DNA from: Candidatus Blautia stercorigallinarum
GTDB taxonomy: Bacteria > Bacillota > Clostridia > Lachnospirales > Lachnospiraceae
NCBI GenBank assembly: GCA_019112785.1
Contig: DXIQ01000049.1
Span: forward strand, 1-43,927
Direction: 5' to 3'
Length of the DNA: 43,927 bases
Shown piece by piece: positions 25,032 to 34,139 of the stretch. The translations under genes and the position numbers were made by a program. The notes under the pieces were generated by a model. The model saw nothing but the letters and a program-made list of their open reading frames with translations. It made no database searches and had not been told where the DNA came from. Within the stretch, counting starts at the first letter, position 1. Every line of letters begins with the position of its first letter.

Positions 25032-25922
25032 TTACAGTCTTGTCTCTAATACCTGTTTGGATTCAAAACCTTCCAGTCCTAAATAGTATTCCGCACAGTC
25101 TACCAGGGCCTGAAGGGGGATCAGTCCTACCACTTCACTTCCCAGTACATTGACGCCGTAGCGTCTTGCTTCCATACGTACTGTTTCAAATACTGTATAA
25201 ACAGAAGTCTTGGTATAATCTGTCAGATTCATGGATACCTGAGCAATATTCCGGTCTTCCAGCATAACGCCCATAGCCTTGCAGTAACGGAAGCCGCCTT
25301 TGATGTGACGGATCTTATCTGCGATCTTCTTTGCGATCTCCAGATTGGAGGTATCCAGGTTGATATTGTAAGCGATCAGAGGCATTCTGGCGCCGATGGC
25401 TGTAACGCCTCCTGTAGGATGGATAGTATCCGGACCAAAATCCGGTTTCCACATAGGATCTTTCATCTTCTCTGCCATGCCTTCAAACTGGCCCTGGCGG
25501 ATTTTTGCCAGATTTTCTCTGTGAGGAGCTGTAGCAGATTTTTCATAGAGGAAGAATGGCTGTCCGAATTTTTCAGAAGCTTCCTTGGCAACTGCTTTTG
25601 CCAGGGCATCTGCCTCTTCAACTGTTGCGTTCCGAATAGGAATAAAAGGAACTACGTCCACACAGCCCATACGCGGGTGCTGTCCCTGGTGTTTTGTCAT
25701 ATCGATAAGCTCTACTGCCTTTCCGATAGCCGCAACCATCGCCTGTCCCAAAGGCTCCGGCTCTCCGATAACGGTTACAACACTTCTGTTATGGTCTTCG
25801 TCAGAGCTGTAGTCCAGAAGCTTTACCCCTTCTACATTCCGGAAGCAATCGACGATCTTCTCGATTTTTTCTTTGTCTCTTCCTTCACTGAAATTTGGTA
25901 CGCATTCAATAATCTTATCCAT
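25032..25922 (-). CDS. ftcD: Glutamate formiminotransferase
   Basis: The 296-residue protein matches the N-terminal formiminotransferase half of mammalian FTCD: MDKIIECVPNFSEGRD, HQGQHPRMG with the catalytic His82, and PDFGP with GVTAIGARMPLIAYNINL. It moves the formimino group from N-formimino-L-glutamate to THF, releasing glutamate for the mutase. This makes the histidine and methylaspartate halves of the operon continuous. AAGGAG lies before the ATG, 38 nt after hutI. A gene for formiminoglutamase (hutG) or deiminase (hutF) is not present, so this is the only route to glutamate visible. Confidence 0.96.
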   Translation of the reverse strand: MDKIIECVPNFSEGRDKEKIEKIVDCFRNVEGVKLLDYSSDEDHNRSVVTVIGEPEPLGQAMVAAIGKAVELIDMTKHQGQHPRMGCVDVVPFIPIRNATVEEADALAKAVAKEASEKFGQPFFLYEKSATAPHRENLAKIRQGQFEGMAEKMKDPMWKPDFGPDTIHPTGGVTAIGARMPLIAYNINLDTSNLEIAKKIADKIRHIKGGFRYCKAMGVMLEDRNIAQVSMNLTDYTKTSVYTVFETVRMEARRYGVNVLGSEVVGLIPLQALVDCAEYYLGLEGFESKQVLETRL

Positions 25923-25960
25923 GGTCCTGTTCTCCTTTATCTCTTATGCTATTCCATATT

Positions 25961-27217
25961 TTATATCCATTCTTTGTGGTAAACGGTTTCACCCTTCTTT
26001 ATTACAGTTTCAACCAGATTGATCCCTGTATGGTAAGGCAGATAATAGATGGAGGGATATTTGAGGAATACAATATCCGCCTGTTTTCCCGGTTCAATAC
26101 TGCCGATCCTGTCTGCCCGGTCCACAGCTGCCGCCCCGTTAATGGTCAGAGCTGTGATCACTTCTTCTACAGACATGTTCATGTAAATACAGCCCAGAGC
26201 GACCAGCAGAGGGATAGAATTGGTAAAGCAGCTTCCCGGGTTCAGATCAGAAGCAAGGGCTACCGCGCAGCCTTCATCGATCATTTTTCTTCCCGGAGCA
26301 TATTCCTCTTTCAGGCAGAAAGCCGTAGCTGGAAGGAGTGTACTGATCACTCCCGCTTCCTTCATCTGCCGGATCCCTTCCTCAGAGGCCTTCAACAGAT
26401 GGTCTGCAGACACCGCACCCACTCTGGCGGCCAGCTGGGCGCCTCCCAGAGGATACATCTCATCTGCATGGATCTTCAGCTTAAATCCCATCTCTTTTGC
26501 CTTTGTCAGATAATATTCTGAGTCTTCAATATTAAAAACTCCCTGCTCCGTAAAAATATCTGCAAATTCCGCCAGATCTTCTTCCCGGACTTTCGGCATG
26601 ACATTGCGGAGCATCTCATCCAGGAACTCCCGCTCTTTCCCCTTCCACTGGGGAAGGACACTGTGAGGTCCCAGAAAGGTCCTTACAATGTCTACCGGAT
26701 GTTCTTCGTCCAGTTTTTTCATAACACGAAGCTGTTTCAGCTCTGTGTCACAATCCATACCGTAGCCGCTTTTTCCTTCTACGGTAGTAACTCCAAACTC
26801 CAGCATACGGTTCAGACGATCCCGTCCGGCTTCTTTCAGCTCCTCTTCTGAAGCATTCCGGGTGGGAGTCACGGTAGCGTTAATGCCCCCGCCTCTTTCC
26901 ATAATGGACATGTAGCTGTCCCCTTTTAATCTCCAGGAAAATTCATCTGCCCGATATCCTCCGAAGATAAAGTGGGTATGAGAATCTACAAACCCGGGAA
27001 GGACAGTTTTCCCAGAAGCGTCCAGGACTTCATATTCTTCCATGTTGATCTTCTGATCCAATTCTTCCGTGGTCCCTGTTTCTACGATCTTATCCCCATG
27101 GATCAGCACTCCCCCGTCCCGGATCAGTCCGATATCTGCCATTTCCTTTCCGAATTTCGGTGCCTTTCCCCGGCAGGTAACCAGTTCAGAGGCATGACGT
27201 ATATATCTTTTTTTCAT
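25961..27217 (-). CDS. hutI: Imidazolonepropionase
   Basis: The 418-residue amidohydrolase has the metal-binding DSHTHFIFGG (His80 and His82 in the numbering used here), a long central barrel with GKSGYGMD and KIHADEMYPLGGAQLA, and ALASDLNPGSCFTNSIPLL, typical of HutI. It opens the ring of 4-imidazolone-5-propanoate to give N-formimino-L-glutamate. The ATG at 27217 follows AGGAG by seven bases; a TTG start eight codons upstream (27241) lacks support. It begins 28 nt after hutU and precedes ftcD, matching pathway order. Confidence 0.96.
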   Translation of the reverse strand: MKKRYIRHASELVTCRGKAPKFGKEMADIGLIRDGGVLIHGDKIVETGTTEELDQKINMEEYEVLDASGKTVLPGFVDSHTHFIFGGYRADEFSWRLKGDSYMSIMERGGGINATVTPTRNASEEELKEAGRDRLNRMLEFGVTTVEGKSGYGMDCDTELKQLRVMKKLDEEHPVDIVRTFLGPHSVLPQWKGKEREFLDEMLRNVMPKVREEDLAEFADIFTEQGVFNIEDSEYYLTKAKEMGFKLKIHADEMYPLGGAQLAARVGAVSADHLLKASEEGIRQMKEAGVISTLLPATAFCLKEEYAPGRKMIDEGCAVALASDLNPGSCFTNSIPLLVALGCIYMNMSVEEVITALTINGAAAVDRADRIGSIEPGKQADIVFLKYPSIYYLPYHTGINLVETVIKKGETVYHKEWI

Positions 27218-27245
27218 TTTCCGACTCCTGTTATGCAGCAACAGC

Positions 27246-29291
27246 TTAGTGATGTTTGTGATGGTGAACTTCCGGAACTACATCTTTGCATACTCTCTCG
27301 ATCAGCTCTTCGCTGGCCAGATAAGGCATGGTGATATAATCCTGTCCGTTTCTCTTCTGATTGTATTCAGCCACAGTCTCGATGGAATGTTCACATCTGC
27401 CCCAGCTTCTTCTGGAAACGCCGATCATTGTATCCCATGGGATAGCGGCATTGATGATCTCATCTACTCTCTCGCTGCCGTCCAGTACCAGTCCGAATCC
27501 GCCGTTGATAGCTTTGCTGATACCTACGCCGCCGCCGTTATGGAGAGCTACCAGGCTCATGCCTCTGGCTGCGTTTCCTGCATAGCACTGTACAGCCATA
27601 TCAGCGGTAATGTTAGAGCCATCATAAATATTGGAAGTCTCTCTGTATGGAGAATCTGTTCCGCCGGTATCGTGATGATCCCGTCCCAGCATAACCGGTC
27701 CGATCTCTCCGTTTCTCACCATTTCATTAAATTTCAGGGCGATATCTCTTCTTCCTAAAGCATCCTGATACAAGATACGGCACTGGGTTCCCACAACCAG
27801 TTTATTTTTCTCTGCGTCACGGATCCAGATATAGTTATCTCTGTCCTGACTTCTTCTGTTAGGATCGATCACTTCCATAGCCGCATGGTCGGTCTTTCTC
27901 AGATCCTCCGGTTTACCGCTTAAGCAGCACCAGCGGAAAGGTCCGTATCCGTAATCAAAAAGTTCCGGTCCAAGGATATCCTCTACATAAGACGGGAAGA
28001 TAAATCCTTCACTGGTATCTTCACCGTTCTTGGCGATATCTTTTGCTCCTGCGTCAAATACGGCCTTCATAAAGCTGTTGCCGTAATCAAAGAAGTAAGC
28101 GCCTCTCTCTACCAGCGTTTTGATCAGATGATAATGTTTGATCAGTGTCTGGTCTACCAGTTCGCAGAAACGATCCTTGTCATTTGCCAGCATTTCGGTT
28201 CTCTCTTCAAAGGTAAGTCCCTGTGGGCAGTAACCGCCGTCATAAGGCACATGACAGGAGGTCTGGTCAGACAGCAGTTCGATCTTAATATTGTTATCCA
28301 CTGCATACTGAAGGAGATCCACAATATTGCCATGGTAGGCAATAGAGATTGTCTCTTTCCTGTCCATATATTCTTTCGCTACCCGGAAAGCCTCTGCCGC
28401 GTCTTCGATCACCAGACTTACCCAGCCCTGATCATGACGGGTCTTGATCCTGGAAGCGTCTACTTCCGCAATGATACCTACGCCGCCGGCAATCTCAACA
28501 GCTTTTGGCTGAGCGCCGCTCATGCCGCCAAGTCCGCTGGTAACAAAAAGATGCCCTGCCAGATCTCCGTCCTGAGGTACGCCCAGGAACTTACGTCCTG
28601 CATTCAGGATAGTATTGAAAGTGCCATGAACGATTCCCTGGGGACCGATATACATCCATCCGCCGGCTGTCATCTGTCCGTAGGAAGAACAGCCCATAGC
28701 GGTAGCTTTTGCCCAGTCTTCCGGATTGTCAAACATACCCACCATAAGGCCGTTAGTAACAATAACTCTGGGGCTGGACTCATGAGATTTAAACAGTCCC
28801 ATAGGATGTCCGCTCATCATAACCAGTGTATGATGATGGGTCAGCTTCTCCAGATATTTCTTGATCAGCTGATACTGCATCCAGTTCTGGCATACCTGTC
28901 CGGTCTCCCCATAGGTAACCAGTTCATAAGGATAAAGGGCCACTTCATGATCCAGATTATTATCGATCATAACCTGGAAAGCCTTTCCTTCGATACATTC
29001 TCCCTTATATTCATCAATAGGTTTTCCGTAAATCCTCTCCTTTGGCATGAAACGGTATCCGTAAATACGGCCTCTTGTCAAAAGCTCATCTAAAAATTCG
29101 GGAGCCAACTGTTCGTGAAGTTCTTCCGGCACATATCTCAAAGCATTTGCTACTGCAAGTTTAATTTCTCTTTTATTCAGTGTCAGTTCTCTCTTCGGTG
29201 CTCTTCTTACGCCCTCTTTAAAAGTAGGGTACTCCGGAAGCACCGGATCCAGCTTAATTACCATTGCTTTTCCGATTTCCGCATTGTTCAT
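27246..29291 (-). CDS. hutU: Urocanate hydratase
   Basis: Urocanase hydrates urocanate to imidazolonepropionate using NAD+ as an electrophile. Signature blocks are VTYGETGQVCQNWMQY, SGHPMGLFKS, YIGPQGIVHGTFNT and the NAD-binding FVTSGLGGMSGAQPKA. At 681 residues it is over a hundred residues longer than the common 550-560-residue form, with much of the excess in an N-terminal region before residue 120. The clostridial long form is the likely explanation. The C-terminus is a His-rich tail (HHHKHH). AAAGGAGACG precedes the ATG. It is the first gene of the 14-gene series, so its promoter probably controls the whole pathway. hutH is not in the window. Confidence 0.96.
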   Translation of the reverse strand: MNNAEIGKAMVIKLDPVLPEYPTFKEGVRRAPKRELTLNKREIKLAVANALRYVPEELHEQLAPEFLDELLTRGRIYGYRFMPKERIYGKPIDEYKGECIEGKAFQVMIDNNLDHEVALYPYELVTYGETGQVCQNWMQYQLIKKYLEKLTHHHTLVMMSGHPMGLFKSHESSPRVIVTNGLMVGMFDNPEDWAKATAMGCSSYGQMTAGGWMYIGPQGIVHGTFNTILNAGRKFLGVPQDGDLAGHLFVTSGLGGMSGAQPKAVEIAGGVGIIAEVDASRIKTRHDQGWVSLVIEDAAEAFRVAKEYMDRKETISIAYHGNIVDLLQYAVDNNIKIELLSDQTSCHVPYDGGYCPQGLTFEERTEMLANDKDRFCELVDQTLIKHYHLIKTLVERGAYFFDYGNSFMKAVFDAGAKDIAKNGEDTSEGFIFPSYVEDILGPELFDYGYGPFRWCCLSGKPEDLRKTDHAAMEVIDPNRRSQDRDNYIWIRDAEKNKLVVGTQCRILYQDALGRRDIALKFNEMVRNGEIGPVMLGRDHHDTGGTDSPYRETSNIYDGSNITADMAVQCYAGNAARGMSLVALHNGGGVGISKAINGGFGLVLDGSERVDEIINAAIPWDTMIGVSRRSWGRCEHSIETVAEYNQKRNGQDYITMPYLASEELIERVCKDVVPEVHHHKHH

Positions 29292-29319
29292 TTTTCATCG
29301 TCTCCTTTACTTTTTTACG

Positions 29320-29364
29320 ATTGTACCATTGAGACAGTCTAAAAAACGTCTATTCCTTGTCTAT
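29320..29364 (-). promoter_or_regulatory. Probable activator-dependent promoter of the hut-cit-glm operon
   Basis: A TACAAT -10 box lies at 29325-29320 on the minus strand, about 30 bp before the hutU ATG. The region 17 bp upstream of it (CGTTTT) is a poor -35. Just beyond, ATAGAC occurs twice (29353-29348 and 29364-29359), 11 bp apart, and AGACTGTCT (29340-29332) is palindromic. A weak -35 with sites one helical turn apart suggests an activator. Confidence 0.45.
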
Positions 29365-29453
29365 TTTTTCAATCGCCCCTTGTTTTTTTAGTGATTTTTA
29401 CTTATTTTTCTTCTTTAATCTACCATAATAAAGTGATTTTACACAAAATTCTC

Positions 29454-29496
29454 AAAAAAGCAGCCATAACTCCTTTCTTGGATATATGGCTGCTTT
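29454..29496 (-). terminator. Intrinsic terminator of the GH42-GH3 operon
   Basis: AAAGCAGCCATA at 29457-29468 pairs perfectly with TATGGCTGCTTT at 29485-29496. On the minus strand the stem is followed by six T residues (29459-29454). It lies about 90 nt after the GH3 stop and insulates hutU. Confidence 0.88.
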
Positions 29497-29586
29497 AGAT
29501 TTTGTCATAATATAGATTCACTGTTTTTTAGCGTTATGCTTATTTTTGATTTTTCAGAAGCTCTGCGTATCGGGAACGTTCCTCTT

Positions 29587-31821
29587 CTAAGACCTTCTTT
29601 TTCTCCTCTGCTTTAATCTCTGATGAAAACAACACAGTTTTTCTCCCTGGAAATCCAGGCCGAATCCATAGTCATAGCAGTTTCCTTCTTCATCTATATA
29701 AGCTTCCATATCAAAGGCCACATCTTCCTGATGCTTTTCCACTGTCTCCATATCCCTGGGAAGCTGGACCGGAAGTCTCCCCTTAGGCACAGATATACCT
29801 GCAGCCATATCCAGTACAGCTCTGGTGCTGACTCCGAATTCTGCCAGCACAGCATCTGCATAAGGTTCAAATTCCCCGCACACCGTAGGATTATGCATTG
29901 TCAGGCAGACGATCACCGGCTTTTCTCCCATAGCCTTTTTCGTATGGAGCACCAGATCCAGATCTTCCTCATTGGCTGTATGTCCGGTTTTCCCCTGATA
30001 GGAACGGTTCCGGTCATTTTCCCGCCAGGTACTTCCGGCAATACTGGTCTCTCTGGCATACTTCGCTGTATAGGGGCGGTACTGAAGACTTATGGGCACA
30101 TAAGTCCCATTCTCATATCCTCCCTCTGTAAGAGGACTCTCGATAAACACCAGGGCAGCGTCGGCCTCTTCGGGACTGTCTGCCCAGATAAAATGCTTTT
30201 CCAGAAGCTCCTTGGAAACCGGCTGGATCTCCTGTTCCGGCAGCATGCCTCTGAAAAATCCCTTTCTCCCCCGGATATGCCGTTTTGGCACATAGACTCT
30301 GGTCTTTTCTTTCAGCGGCAAAACTCTTCCTTTATTCTTCAGGAGAACGATAGAATCCAGCTGGGCCTGGTAGCCGGCTTTTACATATTCCTCTGCGCCT
30401 ACAGTTTTTTTACTCTCTTCCTCCTCCAGATAAGGATTTTCAAAAAGCCCTGTGCGGAAAATATTCATCAGGATCCGCACAGCAGATTCTTCCATCCGTC
30501 TGCGCATGGTTTCTTCTCCGTACAGTTCACAGCCCATCTGATAAGCTTCCATCACCGGCTCCTTATCCTGGTTGCCGCCGAACTGGTCTACGCCGTTCAT
30601 GATGATCCGCAGATGTCTCTGGGCTACTGTCAGATCCTCCACGCCATAGCAGCGGCTTCCGAAAGCATCCAGATCCGGATCCGGGTCTCCCGTAATGTCC
30701 CAGTCCGTGCAGACCACCCCTTCATAACCATACTTTTCCCGGAGAAGATCTTTGATCATATATTCACTGTAAGAATTTCCCACATTCTCATGATTTTTCT
30801 TATCCTGATCCCAGGAAACCGTATAGTAAGGCATCACCGAAGCCGCTTTTCCGGTAGGCCCATCCAGGTGAAAAGCGCCTTCTGTAAATGGCTTCAGATG
30901 TTCCTCAAATTTTCCTCCCGGGTAAACGGCAAACTGTCCAAATGCGTAGTGGGCGTCTCTGCCTCCTTCTCCTGTTCCTCCTCCCGGCCAGTGCTTGACC
31001 ATGGCGTTGACGCTGTATTTTCCCCAGCCGTCTTCTGTGCCTTCCGTTGTCTGGAGACCGTCGCAGTAGGCTCTTGTCATCTCAACTGTCTTTTCCCGGT
31101 CCATACCCATAGTATCCTGGAAACGCATCCACCTGGGATCCGTAGCCAGATCGATCTGAGGACCAAGGGCGGTAGTGATCCCCAGGGCCCGATATTCTCT
31201 GGAAGCGATTCCGGCAAATTCTTTTACTCGCTCCGGGTCAAAAAGAGCCGCCATTCCGATCCCCTCCGGCCATTTGGAAACTTCTCCCGCACCGCTTTTA
31301 TACTCTGCCTCGCTATCTGCGGCTCCATGGCGGGGATCTGAAGAAAAATTCACCGGGATCCCGAAAGGCAGAGCTTCTGCATAAGCCTGAACAGAATTCT
31401 GCCACCGCACAGCTGTCTCTGTATCCTGATAAGTACTGACCAGCACATGGCGGATATGATCCTCTTTCAGGAATTTCTTCTGTTCATCGCTCATTTCCCA
31501 GGGATCACAGCCGCTGTCCGGGAAGTCTGTCCCTTTATAAGTTCCGGGGAAAGGACTCCCCGGCAGTCCCGGCACCATCTGATGGGAAGAATAAAGCATC
31601 AGGCCGGCGATCATCTCCACAGGAAGTCTTGCCGCCAGATCTCTGGCCCGCTCCTCATAAGGCAGTCTCCAGTCTTCGTAAGGAAGGAGCTCTCCGGTTC
31701 CCGCCAGATCCTTGAAAACACAGCCTTCCACTACAAGTACTTTATCCTCCGCGGTACCGATCCCGGGGCCCTTTTCATTTTCATATAATACATATCCCTT
31801 TTTTACTTTTCTGCTGTACAT
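29587..31821 (-). CDS. Glycoside hydrolase family 3 protein
   Basis: The 744-residue protein has a GH3 N-terminal TIM barrel (LGPQIDLATDPRWMRFQDTMG, MVKHWPGGG) and a C-terminal alpha/beta domain (QLDSIVLLKNKGRVLPL). The nucleophile Asp373 lies in CTDWD. No signal peptide is visible, so it acts in the cytoplasm. GH3 members cleave beta-linked sugars (beta-glucosidase, beta-xylosidase and others); the linkage is not predictable. The ATG at 31821 follows AAGGAGG; a longer frame upstream would run through the gap into the previous gene. The ribosome binding site lies in a strong hairpin (31827-31876). It follows the GH42 gene by 65 nt and probably uses the same promoter. Confidence 0.88.
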   Translation of the reverse strand: MYSRKVKKGYVLYENEKGPGIGTAEDKVLVVEGCVFKDLAGTGELLPYEDWRLPYEERARDLAARLPVEMIAGLMLYSSHQMVPGLPGSPFPGTYKGTDFPDSGCDPWEMSDEQKKFLKEDHIRHVLVSTYQDTETAVRWQNSVQAYAEALPFGIPVNFSSDPRHGAADSEAEYKSGAGEVSKWPEGIGMAALFDPERVKEFAGIASREYRALGITTALGPQIDLATDPRWMRFQDTMGMDREKTVEMTRAYCDGLQTTEGTEDGWGKYSVNAMVKHWPGGGTGEGGRDAHYAFGQFAVYPGGKFEEHLKPFTEGAFHLDGPTGKAASVMPYYTVSWDQDKKNHENVGNSYSEYMIKDLLREKYGYEGVVCTDWDITGDPDPDLDAFGSRCYGVEDLTVAQRHLRIIMNGVDQFGGNQDKEPVMEAYQMGCELYGEETMRRRMEESAVRILMNIFRTGLFENPYLEEEESKKTVGAEEYVKAGYQAQLDSIVLLKNKGRVLPLKEKTRVYVPKRHIRGRKGFFRGMLPEQEIQPVSKELLEKHFIWADSPEEADAALVFIESPLTEGGYENGTYVPISLQYRPYTAKYARETSIAGSTWRENDRNRSYQGKTGHTANEEDLDLVLHTKKAMGEKPVIVCLTMHNPTVCGEFEPYADAVLAEFGVSTRAVLDMAAGISVPKGRLPVQLPRDMETVEKHQEDVAFDMEAYIDEEGNCYDYGFGLDFQGEKLCCFHQRLKQRRKRRS

Positions 31822-31826
31822 AAAAA

Positions 31827-31876
31827 CCTCCTTGGCGCCATGATAAAACCTTCTGTCTATCATGTTACCAAGGAGG
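31827..31876 (-). promoter_or_regulatory. Hairpin sequestering the GH3 ribosome binding site
   Basis: CCTCCTTGG (31827-31835) and CCAAGGAGG (31868-31876) form a perfect 9-bp helix, and ATGATA/TATCAT (31840-31845, 31858-31863) a further 6-bp helix. On the minus strand the 3' arm is the AAGGAGG of GH3, followed by TTTTT and ATG. It can hide the ribosome binding site and may also terminate transcripts. Confidence 0.7.
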
Positions 31877-31886
31877 AAACTATCCG

Positions 31887-33941
31887 TCAACAGCGGCGGT
31901 AGACTTTTGTCTCATAACCTTTCAGCACTGCCTGTCCCTGTACTTTTTCTTCTGTATCCATATCTTCCACAGGTACTTTTAACACGATCCTCTGCTCTTT
32001 CGGAGAATAATTCAGTACCATAAGATACTGTTTTCCATCTTTTTCTCTCACGGAAAGTTCACAATCTTCAGGAAGTTCTGCCAGATCCTTAAAGGCTGAT
32101 AAAACTCCTGTATAGGCCAGGAAATCCCTGATATTTTCTCTGGTAAAAGTTCCTCCGAAGTGGAGAACTTTTCCCTTTCCTGCCTGATGTTCCACCAAAG
32201 CCGGACGGCCCTGATAGTAATTGGAGGAATAGGAAGCCAGCACTTTTGTCTCCGGTCCTGCTGCCAGGATATCGTTAAAGATTCCTGTTTCCACCTGTTT
32301 TCCATCCCAGTCCATGGAAACCCCATCATCAGCCGGCCCCACAAAGGTAAACTCCTCCACTGTACTTCCTGTGATATCTTTTAAAAGCCCGGGCATAACG
32401 TCCATGACACATTTTCCTGTCTCGTCTTTCAGGCCGGTACGGGCTCCCAGGATCAGGCAGCCTCCCTGCTCCACATAGCTCCGTAAAAGCTGGACTTTTT
32501 TCTCAGATAAGATCATGGGATGAGGATAAATAAGCACCGGATATTTCAGGAGTTCTTCTGTTTCCGTAGAATCCAGGAGATATACATAATCCATAGGTGT
32601 GTGGCTTAACTGGGCGCCGATAAAGATCTCCTCTTCACTGTTCCACGCCAGTCTCTGGTGCCATTTGTCCACCTGAGCGTCCCAGACATTGCTGTAGTCT
32701 CTTACCACACCGAAAGCAGCCTTGTACTCCGCTCCTGTGATCTCCCTGATCTTTTCTACCCGGTCATAGATTTTCTTTACCTCTGCCAGTTTCCGGTTGT
32801 CCCGGTTATCATAGTCCAGGATACCATGCCAGTAGATCTCTGTTCCCATAGTACAGGTACGCCATCTGAAAAAGCTTACATAATCAGCTCCATGGGCAAT
32901 ACTCTGCATGGCCCAGAGCATCATCTGCCCCGGTTTTGGAGCCGGAGCTTCCATACGGGTATTCCATCCATTGGCTCCGGACTGCTGCTCCATGATCCCG
33001 AAATGGGGGCAGATAGAACGTACTTCTGTCAGCTTATCGCTCCATCTCCTGTCATTGAGATTTTTTGAATGTTTCGGATCCTCAATGAGACAGTAGGCAA
33101 AATTAGGATAAGAATCATAAGTATAAACATCCAGGGCCGTATCCGTCATTTCATGGTTGTCCAAATTCTGGAACATACCGTTGGTGGTAATGAAATCTCC
33201 CGGCTTGATATATTTTCTTAAAATATCGCTCTGCATTTTGCAGAAGCTGATGGCGCTGTCTGATACGAAACGGATATAATCCAGCATTTCGTGAGGATTG
33301 GTAGAATTATGTATGGTCAGTCTGGGAACATAGATCTGTTCCCACTGAGTATATTCCTGATTCCAGAACACAGCGCCCCAGGCCTTATTCAGTTCTTCTA
33401 AAGTACCATATTTCTTTTTCAGAAATTCCCGGAATGCCAGAGTATCGCTGTCTGAATAAAACTCTGCGGTTTCACAGTTGATCTCATTGTCAATCTGCCA
33501 GCCAATAACACTTTTATGGGGCGCATAATGTTCCCCGAACTTTTCTACGATCCTGGCGCTAAGCTCCCGGTATACCTTGGAATTATAATTATAGTGACGG
33601 CGCATGCCGTGACGGTACTTGGCGCCGTCGATCCGGCAGTTTAATACTTCCGGATACTTGTCTGTCAGCCAGGCAGGCGGCGTAGCCGTAGGGGTTCCGA
33701 AGATCACTTTCATTTCCGTCTGAGCCACGACCTCCAGGAAATCATCAAAAAAATCAAAGGTAAACTCCCCTTCTCTCGGCTCCACCTTATTCCAGGCAAA
33801 CTCCCCGATGCGGATAGTATGAATGCCGTTTGCCAGCATCCTGTCCAGATCTTCCCTCCATAGTTTTCTGTCCCAGTGTTCCGGATAATAGCAGGTCCCC
33901 AGGGACATTTCCTTCCATTGATAGTTTTGTGCTTTTCTCAT
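31887..33941 (-). CDS. Beta-galactosidase, glycoside hydrolase family 42
   Basis: The 684-residue protein has the GH42 layout: TIM barrel starting with LGTCYYPEHWDRKLWREDLDRM, acid/base Glu153 in GWQIDNEIN, nucleophile Glu318 in HFGIMEQQSGANGW, a trimerisation domain and a small C-terminal beta domain. It should hydrolyse beta-galactosides such as lacto-oligosaccharides or plant galactans inside the cell; there is no signal peptide. GGGAGG precedes the ATG. The 198-nt gap upstream, after the HutD gene, holds its presumed promoter, but I find no convincing -35/-10 pair. No transporter or regulator lies beside it. Confidence 0.93.
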   Translation of the reverse strand: MRKAQNYQWKEMSLGTCYYPEHWDRKLWREDLDRMLANGIHTIRIGEFAWNKVEPREGEFTFDFFDDFLEVVAQTEMKVIFGTPTATPPAWLTDKYPEVLNCRIDGAKYRHGMRRHYNYNSKVYRELSARIVEKFGEHYAPHKSVIGWQIDNEINCETAEFYSDSDTLAFREFLKKKYGTLEELNKAWGAVFWNQEYTQWEQIYVPRLTIHNSTNPHEMLDYIRFVSDSAISFCKMQSDILRKYIKPGDFITTNGMFQNLDNHEMTDTALDVYTYDSYPNFAYCLIEDPKHSKNLNDRRWSDKLTEVRSICPHFGIMEQQSGANGWNTRMEAPAPKPGQMMLWAMQSIAHGADYVSFFRWRTCTMGTEIYWHGILDYDNRDNRKLAEVKKIYDRVEKIREITGAEYKAAFGVVRDYSNVWDAQVDKWHQRLAWNSEEEIFIGAQLSHTPMDYVYLLDSTETEELLKYPVLIYPHPMILSEKKVQLLRSYVEQGGCLILGARTGLKDETGKCVMDVMPGLLKDITGSTVEEFTFVGPADDGVSMDWDGKQVETGIFNDILAAGPETKVLASYSSNYYQGRPALVEHQAGKGKVLHFGGTFTRENIRDFLAYTGVLSAFKDLAELPEDCELSVREKDGKQYLMVLNYSPKEQRIVLKVPVEDMDTEEKVQGQAVLKGYETKVYRRC

Positions 33942-34139
33942 AATACCTCCCTGTCTGTTTCCCTGTTTCCTTCTTTAAGAGGAATGGAAAACTGATTGCT
34001 TTCTTCACCATAACATAAAATAAGTCTTCTGTATACATTTTTTATTCCGATAGATTTACTTGTATCATTGCTTATTATGACAGTTTTTCTTAAAGTTTCC
34101 GATTCTGCTTATTATTTATTGTCCCTTTGATTACATTAA

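Noticed and set aside
29320-29335. Sigma-54 promoter before hutU (TGGTAC element)
   Set aside because: The TTGC -12 element is missing at the required distance.
31822-31890. 23-residue N-terminal extension of the GH3 protein
   Set aside because: It would overlap the GH42 stop and cross the hairpin; the ATG at 31821 has an ideal ribosome binding site.
33787-34038. 83-codon minus-strand open frame upstream of GH42
   Set aside because: It lies in another frame over the GH42 start and its leader, and shows no family features.
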